DNA from: Scylla paramamosain
Lineage: Eukaryota; Arthropoda; Malacostraca; Decapoda; Portunidae
Reading direction: 5' to 3'
NCBI RefSeq assembly: GCF_035594125.1
Contig: NC_087156.1
Location: 11,353,306-11,417,305 of the forward strand
Length of the DNA: 64,000 bases
Shown: piece after piece, positions 53,277-64,000 of the stretch
How the letters are laid out: each line of letters opens with the position of its first letter
Numbering within the stretch: the first letter of the stretch is position 1
The notes under the pieces: generated by a model
What the model saw: the letters and a program-made list of their open reading frames with translations, nothing else
Database searches by the model: none
Told to the model about the DNA's origin: nothing
Position numbers and translations under genes: made by a program

Positions 53277-53421
53277 TAGAGGGCAGGCTGTGACTGCCCC
53301 CTTGTGTTGTGAGACACAAAGAGAAACGTTCAGTGAGGTCACAGCAGGGTTTAATGATAAGTTCACAGCACCCCTTGAACAGTGCTTTAGACCTCACTGG
53401 GAGTAATTATCGTTTCGGCAG
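53277..53421 (-). repeat. 145-bp module, copy 2, upstream of the LINE 5' fragment
   Basis: Full-length match to 42,648-42,791 with few substitutions. On the minus strand it runs directly into the LINE 5' UTR, with no visible insertion scar, which suggests it is part of that UTR. Beyond its other end about 25 bp (GTGTCTACTGCCTCCTCCTG on the plus strand) are not satellite; an (AT)n tract then begins. Confidence 0.8.
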
Positions 53422-53460
53422 GTGTCTACTGCCTCCTCCTGGCATATGCATATATGCATG

Positions 53461-56074
<2,614 letters not shown>

Positions 56075-56297
56075 ACAAGAATAAACAAAATAACATTACC
56101 AATAAACATGTATTTTGAGTGGTTTTGAGCTAGTTACGTACAAAAACACCAAAATGAATGCCATGCAAAATACCCTATATGGGAAAACGAAAAGACATTA
56201 AGAAAAACGTGTATTATGAGTGTTTTTGAGCTTCTTAAGTACCAAAAACACTAAAACGCTTAAATAGTACTCTATATTTAAAACCAGAACAACTTTT
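56075..56297 (-). repeat. Inverted block of the 96-bp satellite (about 220 bp)
   Basis: Two and a bit monomers reversed: the plus strand reads GTTTTGAGCTAGTTACGTAC (C type), then TTTTTGAGCTTCTTAAGTACC (B type). Forward monomers resume with a C type at GGCATTTGGTTTCTACGTAA. Confidence 0.9.
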
Positions 56298-63993
<7,696 letters not shown>

Positions 63994-64000
63994 TCAATAA

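Overview
The window is eukaryotic, non-genic, satellite-dominated DNA. I see no host protein-coding gene, tRNA or rRNA. Reverse-transcriptase wording in two non-LTR fragments (YADD box, SKAFDRVW and GVPQGSVL blocks) resembles LINEs that, from memory, are common in decapod crustaceans, especially brachyuran crabs. That attribution is an inference.

Layout: (1) Positions 1 to about 8,125 hold a 28-bp minisatellite array of intermediate GC, running off the left edge, with layered higher-order structure. (2) From about 8,126 to the right edge lies a different, AT-rich satellite with a monomer of about 96 bp. It has five recognisable types, here called A to E, that recur mostly in the order A-B-C-D-E and give a composite unit of about 470-490 bp. 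'Forward' below means the orientation at 8,126-20,944. Three blocks are inverted: 20,945-21,412, 47,380-48,470 and 56,075-56,297. (3) The AT-rich array is interrupted by a LINE RT fragment (about 10,050-11,070), a mosaic of LINE RT + 145-bp module + 3'-truncated Ty3/gypsy-like LTR retrotransposon on the minus strand (42,134-47,153), and a LINE 5'-end fragment on the minus strand carrying the same 145-bp module (52,848-53,442). (4) At least thirteen long (AT)n tracts, one 512 bp long, plus (AC)n, (ATT)n and (CTT)n tracts are embedded in the array.

All transposon reading frames are broken by truncations, frameshifts or stops. The long reading frames in the 28-bp array and in the (AT)n tracts follow from period and base composition and are not genes. 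The most interesting content is architectural: the pentameric composite satellite, a long-range duplication of array blocks about 24 kb apart, a near-perfect palindrome around an (AT)n core at 53.6-53.9 kb, the abrupt junction of two unrelated satellites at about 8,126, and the mosaic junctions sharing one 145-bp module. I found no convincing new gene system.
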